DNA from: an uncultured Hyphomicrobiales bacterium
GTDB taxonomy: Bacteria; Pseudomonadota; Alphaproteobacteria; Rhizobiales; Beijerinckiaceae
Assembly (NCBI GenBank): GCA_903861645.1
Contig: CAIOVE010000005.1
Coordinates: 1-64,000, forward strand
Direction: 5' to 3'
DNA: 64,000 bases
The position numbers and the translations under genes are program-made. The notes beneath the pieces were generated by a model, which searched no databases, was not told the DNA's origin, and saw nothing but the letters and a program-made list of their open reading frames with translations. Positions 27,346 through 35,840 of the stretch are shown here, piece after piece (position 1 is the first letter of the stretch; every line of letters begins with the position of its first letter).

Positions 27346-29688
27346 ATGGCGGAACCGGCACGGATTGGAATTGGCGCGCGAACGCCACGCGTGGAAGACG
27401 CGGCGCTCGTGCGCGGCAAGGGATGTTTTCTCGATGACATTCACGTGCCCGGCGCGCTGGAAGCCGTGTTCCTGCGCAGTCCCCTCGCCCATGGCCTGAT
27501 CCGCAAGCTCGATCTCGCCGCGGCGCGCGCCCATCCCGGCGTGCGCGCCGTCTTCGCCTACGACGATCTGCGCGCGCGCCTGACGATGGATCGCATTCCC
27601 CTCGCCCTGCCGGCGGCGGGCATCCGCTTCCATGTCGATCCCTTCGTGCTGGCGCGCGAGGAGGTCTGTTACGCGGGCGAGCCTATCGCGCTCGTCGTCG
27701 CCGACAGTCGTCGGGTGGCGGAGGACGCCGTCGCGCTGATCGACCTCGAAATCGAACCCCTGCCCGCCGTCGCCGATCCCGTGAAGGGGCTGGAGCCCGG
27801 CGCGCCGCGCGCGCGGCTCGATTGTCCGGATAATTTCGTCGCCAGCAACGGCATCGACTACGGCGACATCGACGCGGCCTTCGCGGGCGCCGCGCATGTC
27901 GTGAAGGAGCGCTTCCGCCTCGACAAGGGCGGCGGCCATTCCATCGAGCCGCGCGGCGTCATCGCCCGCCACGATCCGCTGGAAGGTCGGCTCACGGTCT
28001 GGGATTCGACGCAGATGCCCCACCGCACGCGCGGCGTGCTTGTGACGACGCTCGGCCTCGACGAGGAACAGGTGCGCGTCATCGCGCCGGATGTCGGCGG
28101 CGGCTTCGGGCCGAAAGCGGTTTTTCATCCCGAGGAACTCGCCATACCCGCCGCGGCGCTTTTACTGGGTCAACCCGTCAAATGGGTCGAGGATCGGTTC
28201 GAGAGTTTCACCGCGACGATCGGCGAGCGCGAGACCGACTGGGACATGGAAGCGGCTTTCGACGCCGACGGGCGGCTGCGCGGCATTCGCGGTCGGCTGC
28301 GTTACGACCACGGCGCGGCGACACCCTATGGCGTGGCGCTGCCGTTCAACGCCTGCACCAATCTCATCGGGCCCTATGTGCTGCCGGCGTTCAAAATCGC
28401 CATCGAACTGTGCCTGACCAACAAGACGCCGGCGGCCCCGACGCGCGGCGCCGGCCGCCCGCAGGGCACCTACGTCATGGAGCGCCTGCTCGACGCCATG
28501 GCCGCGCGCATCGGCCTGCCGCGCGACGAAATCCGCCGGCGCAATTTCATCGCCGCCAGCCAGATGCCCTACGCCGTTCCGGTCAAGCAGCGCGACGGCA
28601 GCCTGATGACCTATGACAGCGGCGATTATCCCGAATGCCAACGGCGCGCGCTGGCGGCGGCGGGCTGGTCCGATTTTCCCGCGCGACAAGCCGCCGCGCT
28701 GAGGGAAGGCCGCTATATCGGGCTCGGCCTGACGAATTATGTCGAGGGCACGGGCCGCGGCCCGTTTGAAAGCGCGTCGATCCGCGTCGGACCCTCCGGC
28801 AAGGTGGTGGTCACGACGGGCGCGACGGCGCAGGGACAGGGCGTGCAAACCATGCTGGCGCAGATCGTCGCCGGCGTTCTGGGGCTTGAGCCGCAAGCCA
28901 TTCAGGTAATCGCCGGCGACACCAACGCCAGCCCCATGGGCCTCGGCGCCTTCGCCAGCCGGCAGGCCGTGACCGCGGGCAACGCCGTGTTTCAGGCCGC
29001 GACCCTCGTCGCCGAGAAGGCGAAGGCCGCGGCTTCGACCCTGCTGGAAGCCTCGCCCGACGATCTCGAACTGCACGACGGCGCCGTGCGCGTGAAGGGC
29101 GTGCCCGGCCATCAAAAGACGCTGACGGAAATCGCCCGCTCGCTGGCCGGCGCCGCGGGCTTCGCCTTGCCGGCGGGCATGACGCCCGGCCTCGCCGCCG
29201 CGACGGACTTTCTGACGACCGGGCTCACCTACACCAACGGTTGCCATCTCGCCGAAGTCGAGGTCGATCCGGAAACCGGCGGCGTGAAGATAAATCGTTA
29301 TGTCGTCGTCCACGACTGCGGCACGATGATCAACCCCATGATGGTCGAGGGCCAGATACTCGGCGGCGTGGCGCACGGCATCGGCATGACCCTCTTCGAA
29401 TGGATGCGCTACGACGACCAGGCGCAGCTGCTGACCGCGACCTTCGCCGACTATCTGCTGCCGACGGCGGACGTGTTGCCGCGCCTCGACATTCATCACA
29501 TGATCTCGCCGACGCCGCTCAACCCGCTGGGCGTCAAGGGCGCGGCGGAAAGCGGCACGATCGGCGCGCCCGCGACCATCGTTTCGGCGATCGAGGACGC
29601 CCTGTCGCCCTTTGGCGTGCGCATTCGCGATCTGCCGCTGACGCCCGCGCGCCTGCGCGCGCTTGTGCGCGAAAGGAGCGCCGCATGA
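27346..29688 (+). CDS. Molybdenum hydroxylase large subunit (CoxL-like)
   Basis: 780 residues, the full length of a molybdopterin-binding subunit. Landmarks are the N-terminal IGARTPRVEDAALVRGKGCF, IAPDVGGGFGPKA, APTRGAGRPQG and the C-terminal GVKGAAESGTIGAPATIVSA with the glutamate of the active site. The TRGAGR stretch matches the form-II CoxL type (AYRGAGR) rather than true CO dehydrogenase (AYRCSFR). It hydroxylates an unknown, probably heterocyclic or aldehyde, substrate. The stop overlaps the medium-subunit ATG. Confidence 0.93.
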   Translation: MAEPARIGIGARTPRVEDAALVRGKGCFLDDIHVPGALEAVFLRSPLAHGLIRKLDLAAARAHPGVRAVFAYDDLRARLTMDRIPLALPAAGIRFHVDPFVLAREEVCYAGEPIALVVADSRRVAEDAVALIDLEIEPLPAVADPVKGLEPGAPRARLDCPDNFVASNGIDYGDIDAAFAGAAHVVKERFRLDKGGGHSIEPRGVIARHDPLEGRLTVWDSTQMPHRTRGVLVTTLGLDEEQVRVIAPDVGGGFGPKAVFHPEELAIPAAALLLGQPVKWVEDRFESFTATIGERETDWDMEAAFDADGRLRGIRGRLRYDHGAATPYGVALPFNACTNLIGPYVLPAFKIAIELCLTNKTPAAPTRGAGRPQGTYVMERLLDAMAARIGLPRDEIRRRNFIAASQMPYAVPVKQRDGSLMTYDSGDYPECQRRALAAAGWSDFPARQAAALREGRYIGLGLTNYVEGTGRGPFESASIRVGPSGKVVVTTGATAQGQGVQTMLAQIVAGVLGLEPQAIQVIAGDTNASPMGLGAFASRQAVTAGNAVFQAATLVAEKAKAAASTLLEASPDDLELHDGAVRVKGVPGHQKTLTEIARSLAGAAGFALPAGMTPGLAAATDFLTTGLTYTNGCHLAEVEVDPETGGVKINRYVVVHDCGTMINPMMVEGQILGGVAHGIGMTLFEWMRYDDQAQLLTATFADYLLPTADVLPRLDIHHMISPTPLNPLGVKGAAESGTIGAPATIVSAIEDALSPFGVRIRDLPLTPARLRALVRERSAA

Positions 29689-30560
29689 AGGCCGCGCCAT
29701 TTGTCTATCACGCGCCTGACACCCTCGCCGCGGTGCTCGACCTGATGGCGCGGCTAGACAACGCGCGACCGCTGGCCGGCGGGCAATCGCTGATGCCGAT
29801 GATGAACTTTCGCGTCGCGACGCCCGATCACCTGATCGATCTTGGACGCGTCGCCGGCCTTGCGGGAATCGAGGTCGTCGGCGACCGCCTGCGCGTTGGC
29901 GCGATGACGACCCAGCGGATGCTCGAAAAATCCGCGCTCGTTCGCGAGGCCTGCCCGCTGCTGGCCGAGGCCATCGATCATGTCGGCCATCAGCAGACGC
30001 GCAACCGCGGCACGCTGGGCGGTAGTCTCTGTCACTTGGACCCCGGCGCGGAATTGCCCGTCGCGGCGATGGCGCTCGGCGCCGAACTCATCGTCGTCAG
30101 CGCGCGCGGAACACGCGTGCTCGCCTTCGCCGATTTTCCCATGGGCTATCTGACGACCGCGCTGGAAGCGGATGAAATCCTGACGCGCGTCGACCTGCCC
30201 ATCGCCGGACCGCGCGAGGGTTGGGCCTTCATCGAGTTCAACCGGCGACCCGCCGATTTCGCCATCGTGTCGGTCGCGGTCCGGCTGTCGCTCGACGATG
30301 ACGGCCAAGTCGAAAACATCTCGATCACGGTCGGCGGCGTGCGCCCGACGCCGCTCAAGCTAGCGGAGGTCGAGGGCCTGTTGACCGGCCAAATGCCAGA
30401 TGCGGCGATCATCGCGCGCGCGGCTGCGGTTATCGCGGGGCTCGACTGCGAGGGCGACGATCTCTATCCGCCCGACTATCGACGCGACCTCTGCGAAACC
30501 CTGACCCGTCGCGCGCTGACGCGGGCGGTCGAACGCGCGAAAGGACGCGGGCATGGCTGA
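29685..30560 (+). CDS. Molybdenum hydroxylase FAD-binding subunit (CoxM-like)
   Basis: 291 residues. FAD motifs AGGQSLMPMMNFR (about 35) and NRGTLGGSLCHLDPGAELP (about 105) are in place, followed by the CO dehydrogenase flavoprotein C-terminal domain. ATG 29685 overlaps the large-subunit stop (ATGA), so it is translationally coupled. It carries electrons from the small subunit to the acceptor. The gene ends eight bases inside the small-subunit gene. Confidence 0.93.
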   Translation: MKAAPFVYHAPDTLAAVLDLMARLDNARPLAGGQSLMPMMNFRVATPDHLIDLGRVAGLAGIEVVGDRLRVGAMTTQRMLEKSALVREACPLLAEAIDHVGHQQTRNRGTLGGSLCHLDPGAELPVAAMALGAELIVVSARGTRVLAFADFPMGYLTTALEADEILTRVDLPIAGPREGWAFIEFNRRPADFAIVSVAVRLSLDDDGQVENISITVGGVRPTPLKLAEVEGLLTGQMPDAAIIARAAAVIAGLDCEGDDLYPPDYRRDLCETLTRRALTRAVERAKGRGHG

Positions 30561-31050
30561 CACCCGGCATGTCGCCTTCACCGTCAACGGCCGCCCCGTG
30601 GAAGCGACGGTGGAAACGCGCGTTCATCTGGCCGATTTCCTGCGCCACGAACTGCTGCTCACCGGCACGCACGTCGGCTGCGAGCATGGCGTCTGCGGCG
30701 CCTGCACCGTGCTGGTCGACGGCGCCTCGACGCGCGCCTGCCTCATGCTTGCCGTGCAGGCCGATGGGCGACACGTTGAAACCATCGAGAGCGTCGCGGC
30801 CGCCGACGGCGCCGCGCATCCGATTCAGGCGGCGCTGTCGCGCCATCATGGCCTGCAATGCGGCTATTGCACGCCGGGCGTGGTGATGACGCTCGTCGAG
30901 CTTGATCGCGAGCGCGCCGGACGCGCACTGACCGAGGCCGAGATTCGCGCGGCGCTGTCCGGCAATCTCTGCCGCTGCACGGGCTATCAGGGCATGGTCG
31001 ACGCGGCGCTCGAATTGTTCGGCGCATCGGCCGATCAGTCGAGCGTCTGA
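30553..31050 (+). CDS. Molybdenum hydroxylase 2Fe-2S subunit (CoxS-like)
   Basis: 165 residues with both iron-sulfur sets: the plant-type site [15 protein letters not shown] with a fourth cysteine in TRACLML, and the helical site [10 protein letters not shown] plus CRCTGY. It completes the large-medium-small operon. The order differs from the common medium-small-large order of cox genes. The 3' end overlaps the convergent ABC permease gene by 16 bases. Confidence 0.95.
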   Translation: MADTRHVAFTVNGRPVEATVETRVHLADFLRHELLLTGTHVGCEHGVCGACTVLVDGASTRACLMLAVQADGRHVETIESVAAADGAAHPIQAALSRHHGLQCGYCTPGVVMTLVELDRERAGRALTEAEIRAALSGNLCRCTGYQGMVDAALELFGASADQSSV

Positions 31051-32177
31051 CGGAAACGTCGGATCGCCACCAGCATCGCCAGCAGCATGAGGCCCGTCAG
31101 CCAGAGCGCGTCGACGCGCAGATCCTCCATGCCCGAGCCCTTGAGCATGATGCCGCGCACGATGCGGATGTAATGGGTCACGGGCAGGCATTCGCCGATC
31201 CATTGCGCCCAGGCCGGCATGCCCGCGAAGGGAAAGGCGAAGCCGGACAGCAGAATGTTCGGCAGGAAAAACATGATCGCCATCTGCATGGCTTGCAACT
31301 GGTTCTGCGCGACCGTCGAGAACGTGTATCCGATCGACAGGTTGGCGGCGATGAACAGAAGCGACAGCAGCGAAAGCAGCGTCAGGCTGCCGATCACCGG
31401 CACGCCGAAGGCGATATAACCGGCGCCGACAATCAGCGTCGCCTGAATGAGCCCGACCAGCAGATAGGGCGCGATCTTGCCCATCATGATTTCGGTCGGG
31501 CCGATCGGCATGGCCAGCAGGCTTTCCATCGTGCCGCGCTCGACCTCGCGCGTCACCGACAGCGCCGTGTAGATCAGCATGGTCATGGTGAGGATCGTGC
31601 CCAGCAATCCCGGCACGATGTTGAGCTGCGAGGAGCCGGCGGGATTGTAGCGCGCGTGCGAGCGTATCTCGAAGGCGGGCGGCGCGTCGTCCTGAACGGG
31701 GGTGAAGCGGTCGCGCGTCAGCGCCGTCTTGACCAGGCTGCCCAACGCGCTCAAGGCGGAGCCCGACGCCACCGGATCGGTCGCGTCGGCCGCCACCAGC
31801 AAGGCCGGCGTGTCGCCCCGCCGCAACGAACGCTCGAAATTGGCGGGTATCTCGACGACGAACAGCACCTCGCCCGATTGCAGCAGATGGTCGAATTCCA
31901 CCTCGCTGGAAACCACCTTGCGGATGTCGAAGAAATCGCTGTTGCGCAACGCCGCGAGAATGGAACGACCGACGTCGCTTGATTCCTGCAACATGACCGC
32001 GGTCGGCAGATGACGCGGCGTGGTGTTGATCGCGTAGCCGAACAGCAGCAACTGCATCAGCGGCACGGTGATCATCGTGGCGAGCGTCACCCGGTCGCGG
32101 CGCAGTTGCAGGAATTCCTTCACGAGCATCGCCCAGAAGCGCGAGAACAGGCCGGGGAAATCGCCGTCGCCGCTCAC
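31035..32177 (-). CDS. ABC-2 type transporter permease
   Basis: 380 residues of the YbhR/YhhJ-type exporter family. One transmembrane segment lies near residue 25-45, a large periplasmic domain follows (about 50-190), then five hydrophobic segments from residue 195 to the end, including LLAMPIGPTEIMMGKIAPYL. It starts with GTG at 32177, overlapping the ATPase stop by four bases. With the ATPase and membrane-fusion protein it forms an exporter; the substrate is not readable, but homologous systems move drugs or other small toxic molecules. Confidence 0.9.
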   Translation of the reverse strand: MSGDGDFPGLFSRFWAMLVKEFLQLRRDRVTLATMITVPLMQLLLFGYAINTTPRHLPTAVMLQESSDVGRSILAALRNSDFFDIRKVVSSEVEFDHLLQSGEVLFVVEIPANFERSLRRGDTPALLVAADATDPVASGSALSALGSLVKTALTRDRFTPVQDDAPPAFEIRSHARYNPAGSSQLNIVPGLLGTILTMTMLIYTALSVTREVERGTMESLLAMPIGPTEIMMGKIAPYLLVGLIQATLIVGAGYIAFGVPVIGSLTLLSLLSLLFIAANLSIGYTFSTVAQNQLQAMQMAIMFFLPNILLSGFAFPFAGMPAWAQWIGECLPVTHYIRIVRGIMLKGSGMEDLRVDALWLTGLMLLAMLVAIRRFRQTLD

Positions 32178-33118
32178 TGGAAATTATCCTTCGCGCGCGT
32201 CATCAGATCGATGAACACGTCCTCGAGACTTGGCTCGTCGCGCGTCCAGCGCAGCGAAGCGTCGGATCGGTGGGGCGCGATGGCGCGCTCGAGCGCGGCC
32301 GCGTCGCGACCGCCCACGTGCAGGCTGGCGCCGAAGGGCGCGACCATGTCGACGCCCGGCGTCGCCGCCAACTTGATGGACAGGGCCTGCAATTCGTCGC
32401 CCGTGACGCGCCACGTGGTCAGGCCCGCGCCGGCGACCACTTCATCGACCGTGCCGCGCGCCAGCAATTCGCCATAGGCGATATAGGCGATCTCGTGACA
32501 ACGCTCCGCCTCGTCCATGTAGTGGGTCGAGACAAGCACCGTCAGCCCATCCGCGGCGAGCGCGTGAATCTCGTTCCAGAATTCGCGCCGCGCCTTGGGA
32601 TCGACGCCCGCCGTCGGTTCGTCGAGCAACAGCAGATCGGGCGACGGCAAAATGCAGGCGCCGAGCGCCAGCCTTTGCTTCCAGCCGCCGGATAGTTCCG
32701 CGGCCAGTTGCGTCTCGCGGCCCGCCAGCCCCAGCCGGTCGATCGAGGCGCGCGCGGCGCCGGCGGGATCGCGCAAGCCGAAGACGCGCGCGACGAATTC
32801 GAGATTCTCGCGGATCGACAGATCCTGATAGAGCGAGAATCGCTGCGTCATGTAGCCGACATGGCGCTTGATCTTTCTGCTCTCGGTCAGAATGTTGTAG
32901 CCAAGGCAGGTTCCCTCGCCGCTGTCGGGCGTCAGCAGACCGCAAAGCATGCGGATGGTCGTCGTCTTGCCCGAGCCGTTCGGCCCCAGAAAACCATAAA
33001 TCTGGCCGCGCCGGACGCGCATCGACAGGTTCTTCACCACCGCGCGCCCGCCGAAGGATTTCGTCAGCCCGCGCACGTCGATGGCGATGTCGGAACCAGG
33101 CGCGACGGACGCGGTCAT
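32174..33118 (-). CDS. ABC transporter ATP-binding protein
   Basis: 314 residues with a single nucleotide-binding domain. Walker A is GPNGSGKTT, the signature is LSGGWKQRLALG and Walker B LLLLDEPTAGVD is followed by the STHYMDEAERC switch region. A C-terminal extension of about 75 residues is typical of ABC-2 exporters. E. coli YbhF has two such domains in one chain; here there is only one, so the transporter probably uses two copies. Overlaps neighbours on both sides by four bases. Confidence 0.93.
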   Translation of the reverse strand: MTASVAPGSDIAIDVRGLTKSFGGRAVVKNLSMRVRRGQIYGFLGPNGSGKTTTIRMLCGLLTPDSGEGTCLGYNILTESRKIKRHVGYMTQRFSLYQDLSIRENLEFVARVFGLRDPAGAARASIDRLGLAGRETQLAAELSGGWKQRLALGACILPSPDLLLLDEPTAGVDPKARREFWNEIHALAADGLTVLVSTHYMDEAERCHEIAYIAYGELLARGTVDEVVAGAGLTTWRVTGDELQALSIKLAATPGVDMVAPFGASLHVGGRDAAALERAIAPHRSDASLRWTRDEPSLEDVFIDLMTRAKDNFQ

Positions 33119-34065
33119 GGCGCCGCCGGTCGAACGGTGACGGGTTGCCCGACGTGGAACTGTTCGGGATGATCCAGCCTCGCCTCGATCTTGAAGACGA
33201 GCTTGCGACGTTCCTCGAGGCTGTAGATCACCGGCGGCGTGAATTCGGATTGCCGCGCGATGAAACTCACGCGCGCCGTCAGGTTCGCCGGGCAACCATC
33301 GCAGGAAATCGTCACGGGCGCGTCGATCTTTAGGCCCGGCAAGCCGGACTCCGGCACGAAGAACCGCGCCTTCAGATTGCCTGGCGGCAAAAGGGACAAC
33401 ACGGGTTTGCCCGGCGGCGCGATTTCGCCGGGCCGGAAGTAGATTTCCTCCACGCGCGCGTCGGCGGGCGCGACGACGCTGGCCCGGGCGAGCCGCGCCC
33501 GCGCGTTGGCCAGTTGCGCCTCCGCTTGCTGCACCGCGCCGCGCGACACGTCTATGTCCTCGCTCCGGCCGCTGAGGCGGGCAACGTCGATCTGACGCGC
33601 CGCGTTCTCGACTGCGGCGCGATCGCGATCGTAGTTCGATTGCGCCTGATCGAGCTGCTGGCGCGTGGCGTTGCCCTTGCCGACGAGCGCGCGAACGCGT
33701 TCGAGTTCGGCGGTCGAGAAATCGAGCGCCGCGTGGGCCTGCCGCTGGCTCGCCTCGATGACGGCCACTTCCTCGGGTCGCTGCTGCGCGGCCTCGACGC
33801 GCGCCAGTCGCGCGCGCGCCTGCGCCAGCGCGCCCTCGGCGGCGGCGACATCGGCGGCCTGCAAGGTCGCGTCGATGGCGAACAGGGGATCGCGCGCCTT
33901 CACCTGCTGGCCCTCGGCGACCCGCATGGCGACGATGCGACCGGAATCCTCGGGCCCGACAAAGACCATGTCGGCCTCGATCCACCCCTGCCATTGCGCG
34001 TCCGCGGCCGGCTGGCATCCAGCGAGCGCAAGCAGGCCAAGCGCCATCAATACACGCGCGCTCAT
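33115..34065 (-). CDS. HlyD-type membrane-fusion lipoprotein
   Basis: 316 residues. The leader ends in LALAGC, a lipobox with the acylated cysteine at residue 17, so the protein is anchored by lipid. Two biotinyl-lipoyl-like halves flank a long alpha-hairpin (about 75-180) rich in Q, A and R, then the beta-barrel region with IDAPVTISCDGCPANLTARV. It bridges the inner-membrane pump to an outer-membrane channel that is not encoded nearby. ATG 34065 overlaps the TetR gene stop. Confidence 0.9.
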   Translation of the reverse strand: MSARVLMALGLLALAGCQPAADAQWQGWIEADMVFVGPEDSGRIVAMRVAEGQQVKARDPLFAIDATLQAADVAAAEGALAQARARLARVEAAQQRPEEVAVIEASQRQAHAALDFSTAELERVRALVGKGNATRQQLDQAQSNYDRDRAAVENAARQIDVARLSGRSEDIDVSRGAVQQAEAQLANARARLARASVVAPADARVEEIYFRPGEIAPPGKPVLSLLPPGNLKARFFVPESGLPGLKIDAPVTISCDGCPANLTARVSFIARQSEFTPPVIYSLEERRKLVFKIEARLDHPEQFHVGQPVTVRPAAP

Positions 34066-34712
34066 GGCTTTTTCGCTCCCGCCCCGGTCAGCAGGTCTAT
34101 ATGCGCGTTCAGCAGCGCGCGCGTGTCGAGGGGCTCGATGGAGCCAAACAGTCCATCCCATGTGATGCTCATGAAAAAAGGCGCGATGAATAGATGGGGC
34201 AAGGCTTGCTCCACGCCGACGGGTATTTCACCACGTCGGGCGGCGCGCCCCAGCACGTCGCGCAGCAGCGGAAGAATGCGCGAGACGATGTCCCGATGAT
34301 AGAATTCCGCGATTTCGGGAAAGCGTCCGGCCTCGGCGATGACGAGGCGAAAGACCTCCTTGCGGCGCGTGCCCAGCACCTCGGCCTGAAACTTGTCGAC
34401 GAGCCCCCGCAACAACTGGTCGATGGGCGCGTCGGTGGCCGCGAGTTCGCCGATGCGCTCGATCATCGGCGCGGCGGCGCCCCGCACCAGATCCATGAAA
34501 AGCGATCGCTTGTCGGCGAAGTATAGATAGATCGTACCCTTCGCGACGCCCGCCCGCGCGGCGACATCCTCCAGCCGGGCGGCGGCGTAACCGCGCTCCG
34601 CGAAGACGTCGAGCGCCGCGTCGAGAATCTGGCGACGCCGATCCTCCGCCACAAGCGCGCGTCGACGCGGTTGCTGTTCGGCGGCGGGGCGGGGTCGGGC
34701 GGCGGCGGTCAT
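34062..34712 (-). CDS. TetR/AcrR family transcriptional regulator of the ABC exporter operon
   Basis: 216 residues. The N-terminal helix-turn-helix is typical: ILDAALDVFAERGYAAARLE, then VAARAGVAKGTIYLYFADK. The C-terminal part resembles the TetR_C_11-type ligand pocket. It is the first gene of the exporter operon and overlaps the next gene by four bases. A perfect palindrome covers its promoter, so it very likely represses itself and the pump, released by a ligand that the pump may export. The arrangement is like the E. coli CecR-YbhGFSR locus. Confidence 0.93.
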   Translation of the reverse strand: MTAAARPRPAAEQQPRRRALVAEDRRRQILDAALDVFAERGYAAARLEDVAARAGVAKGTIYLYFADKRSLFMDLVRGAAAPMIERIGELAATDAPIDQLLRGLVDKFQAEVLGTRRKEVFRLVIAEAGRFPEIAEFYHRDIVSRILPLLRDVLGRAARRGEIPVGVEQALPHLFIAPFFMSITWDGLFGSIEPLDTRALLNAHIDLLTGAGAKKP

Positions 34713-34722
34713 GAGGCCTCAT

Positions 34723-34742
34723 ATGACTGACGGGTCAGTCAT
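34723..34742. promoter_or_regulatory. TetR-type operator palindrome
   Basis: Perfect inverted repeat: ATGACTGAC, two bases GG, GTCAGTCAT. Arms of nine bases and a two-base centre fit TetR/AcrR operators, and TGACTGAC-type halves are common for this family. It lies ten bases before the regulator ATG and overlaps the -10 element, so binding would block RNA polymerase. Confidence 0.85.
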
Positions 34743-34766
34743 AACATGATTCGCGCCCCGGAACAA
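34738..34766 (-). promoter_or_regulatory. Promoter of the TetR/exporter operon
   Basis: On the minus strand TTGTTC (34766-34761) is a -35 element and TATGAC (34743-34738) a -10 element, separated by 17 bases. The -10 runs into the operator palindrome. Both hexamers are good but not perfect. Confidence 0.62.
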
Positions 34767-34781
34767 TTGATGTTCGATTGA

Positions 34782-35774
34782 TCACATTTCCATCGCGCTT
34801 GGCGCGAAAACCTCGTCCAGCGTCATGAGCCGAGGCGTCAGCCCCTGCTCGAAGGAATGCAACGCCGCGGTCTCGAGCGTCTTGCGATTGGCGACGACGC
34901 CGTGCCTGACCAGCGTGCGCGACAGCGCCTGTCGCGCCTCGGCCGGCAGCAGGCCCGCGTCGATGTGATACTCGCAATGCTCCAGCCGCTCGCGATCGGC
35001 GATGGCGTTGGCCTCGTTGAAGGCCTTGATCAGATTGATGACGATCCAGGGATTTCGCTCGGCGATTTCGCGCCGGATGACCATGCCGTGGTTGATCGGA
35101 AAAACGCCGGTCTTTTCGAAATAGCGCACGCCTTCCGCGCGGGGATCGGAAAACAGCGTGCGGATGGCGGGATGGTTGCGTAGATCGACGTTGCTGCGAT
35201 TCACCAGCGAGGCGTGGCCGCGGTAGTGCACGCAGGCGTCGAGTTCGCCGGACAGCATCATCGAGGCCACGCTTTTCTCGACCGGAATCTGGTTGACCGT
35301 GACGCCGGCGGGCGGTGTGAAGCCCGTCGCGCCGCCATGGCTGAGATCGGGCGTGCGCTCCATGAACCATTCGCAGTCGGAGGATGTCACGCCGAACTCA
35401 TGCTGCAACGCGCCGCGCGTCCAGAGCGCGCCGGTCTGCTGGTATTCGGTGACGCCGACGCGCTTGTCCCTGAGATCGGCGGGCGTTTCGATGCCGCTGT
35501 CTCGCCGCACAAGGATGTGGGAATGGAAAAAGCGACGCGTCGTGAAGATCGGCAGGCCGACGAAACGCCGGTCTCCCTTGGACAGGGCGATAATAAAGGA
35601 TGAAAACGACATCTCCGCCACGTCGAAGTCGGCGTATTTCAATTGCCGCCAGAACAGTTCCGACGCGTGTACGACGTTGGGCGTGAGTTCGGCGCCATCG
35701 ACCCGCGCGCGACCATCAAGGATCGGCCAGGTGCGGGGATTCGACGCGAAGGCGATGCTGAGGGAAAGGGACAA
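34782..35774 (-). CDS. 4,5-dihydroxyphthalate decarboxylase-like protein / substrate-binding fold
   Basis: 330 residues with the type 2 periplasmic-binding fold seen in 4,5-dihydroxyphthalate decarboxylase: SIAFASNPRTWPILDGRARV at the N-terminus, FDVAEMSFSSFIIALSKGDR, LRDKRVGVTEYQQTGALW and YFEKTGVFPINHGMVIRRE. There is no signal peptide, which favours a cytoplasmic enzyme over a transport receptor. Proteins of this family act in phthalate breakdown, leading to protocatechuate, which fits the ligA-ligB pair 14 kb away. The assignment to substrate is uncertain. Confidence 0.8.
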   Translation of the reverse strand: MSLSLSIAFASNPRTWPILDGRARVDGAELTPNVVHASELFWRQLKYADFDVAEMSFSSFIIALSKGDRRFVGLPIFTTRRFFHSHILVRRDSGIETPADLRDKRVGVTEYQQTGALWTRGALQHEFGVTSSDCEWFMERTPDLSHGGATGFTPPAGVTVNQIPVEKSVASMMLSGELDACVHYRGHASLVNRSNVDLRNHPAIRTLFSDPRAEGVRYFEKTGVFPINHGMVIRREIAERNPWIVINLIKAFNEANAIADRERLEHCEYHIDAGLLPAEARQALSRTLVRHGVVANRKTLETAALHSFEQGLTPRLMTLDEVFAPSAMEM

Positions 35775-35840
35775 GGCGGCCTCCCGAGAGTTGCCGTTGT
35801 CATCCCTGTTTTTACGCCGCGTCGCAAGCCGCGCGGGGCG

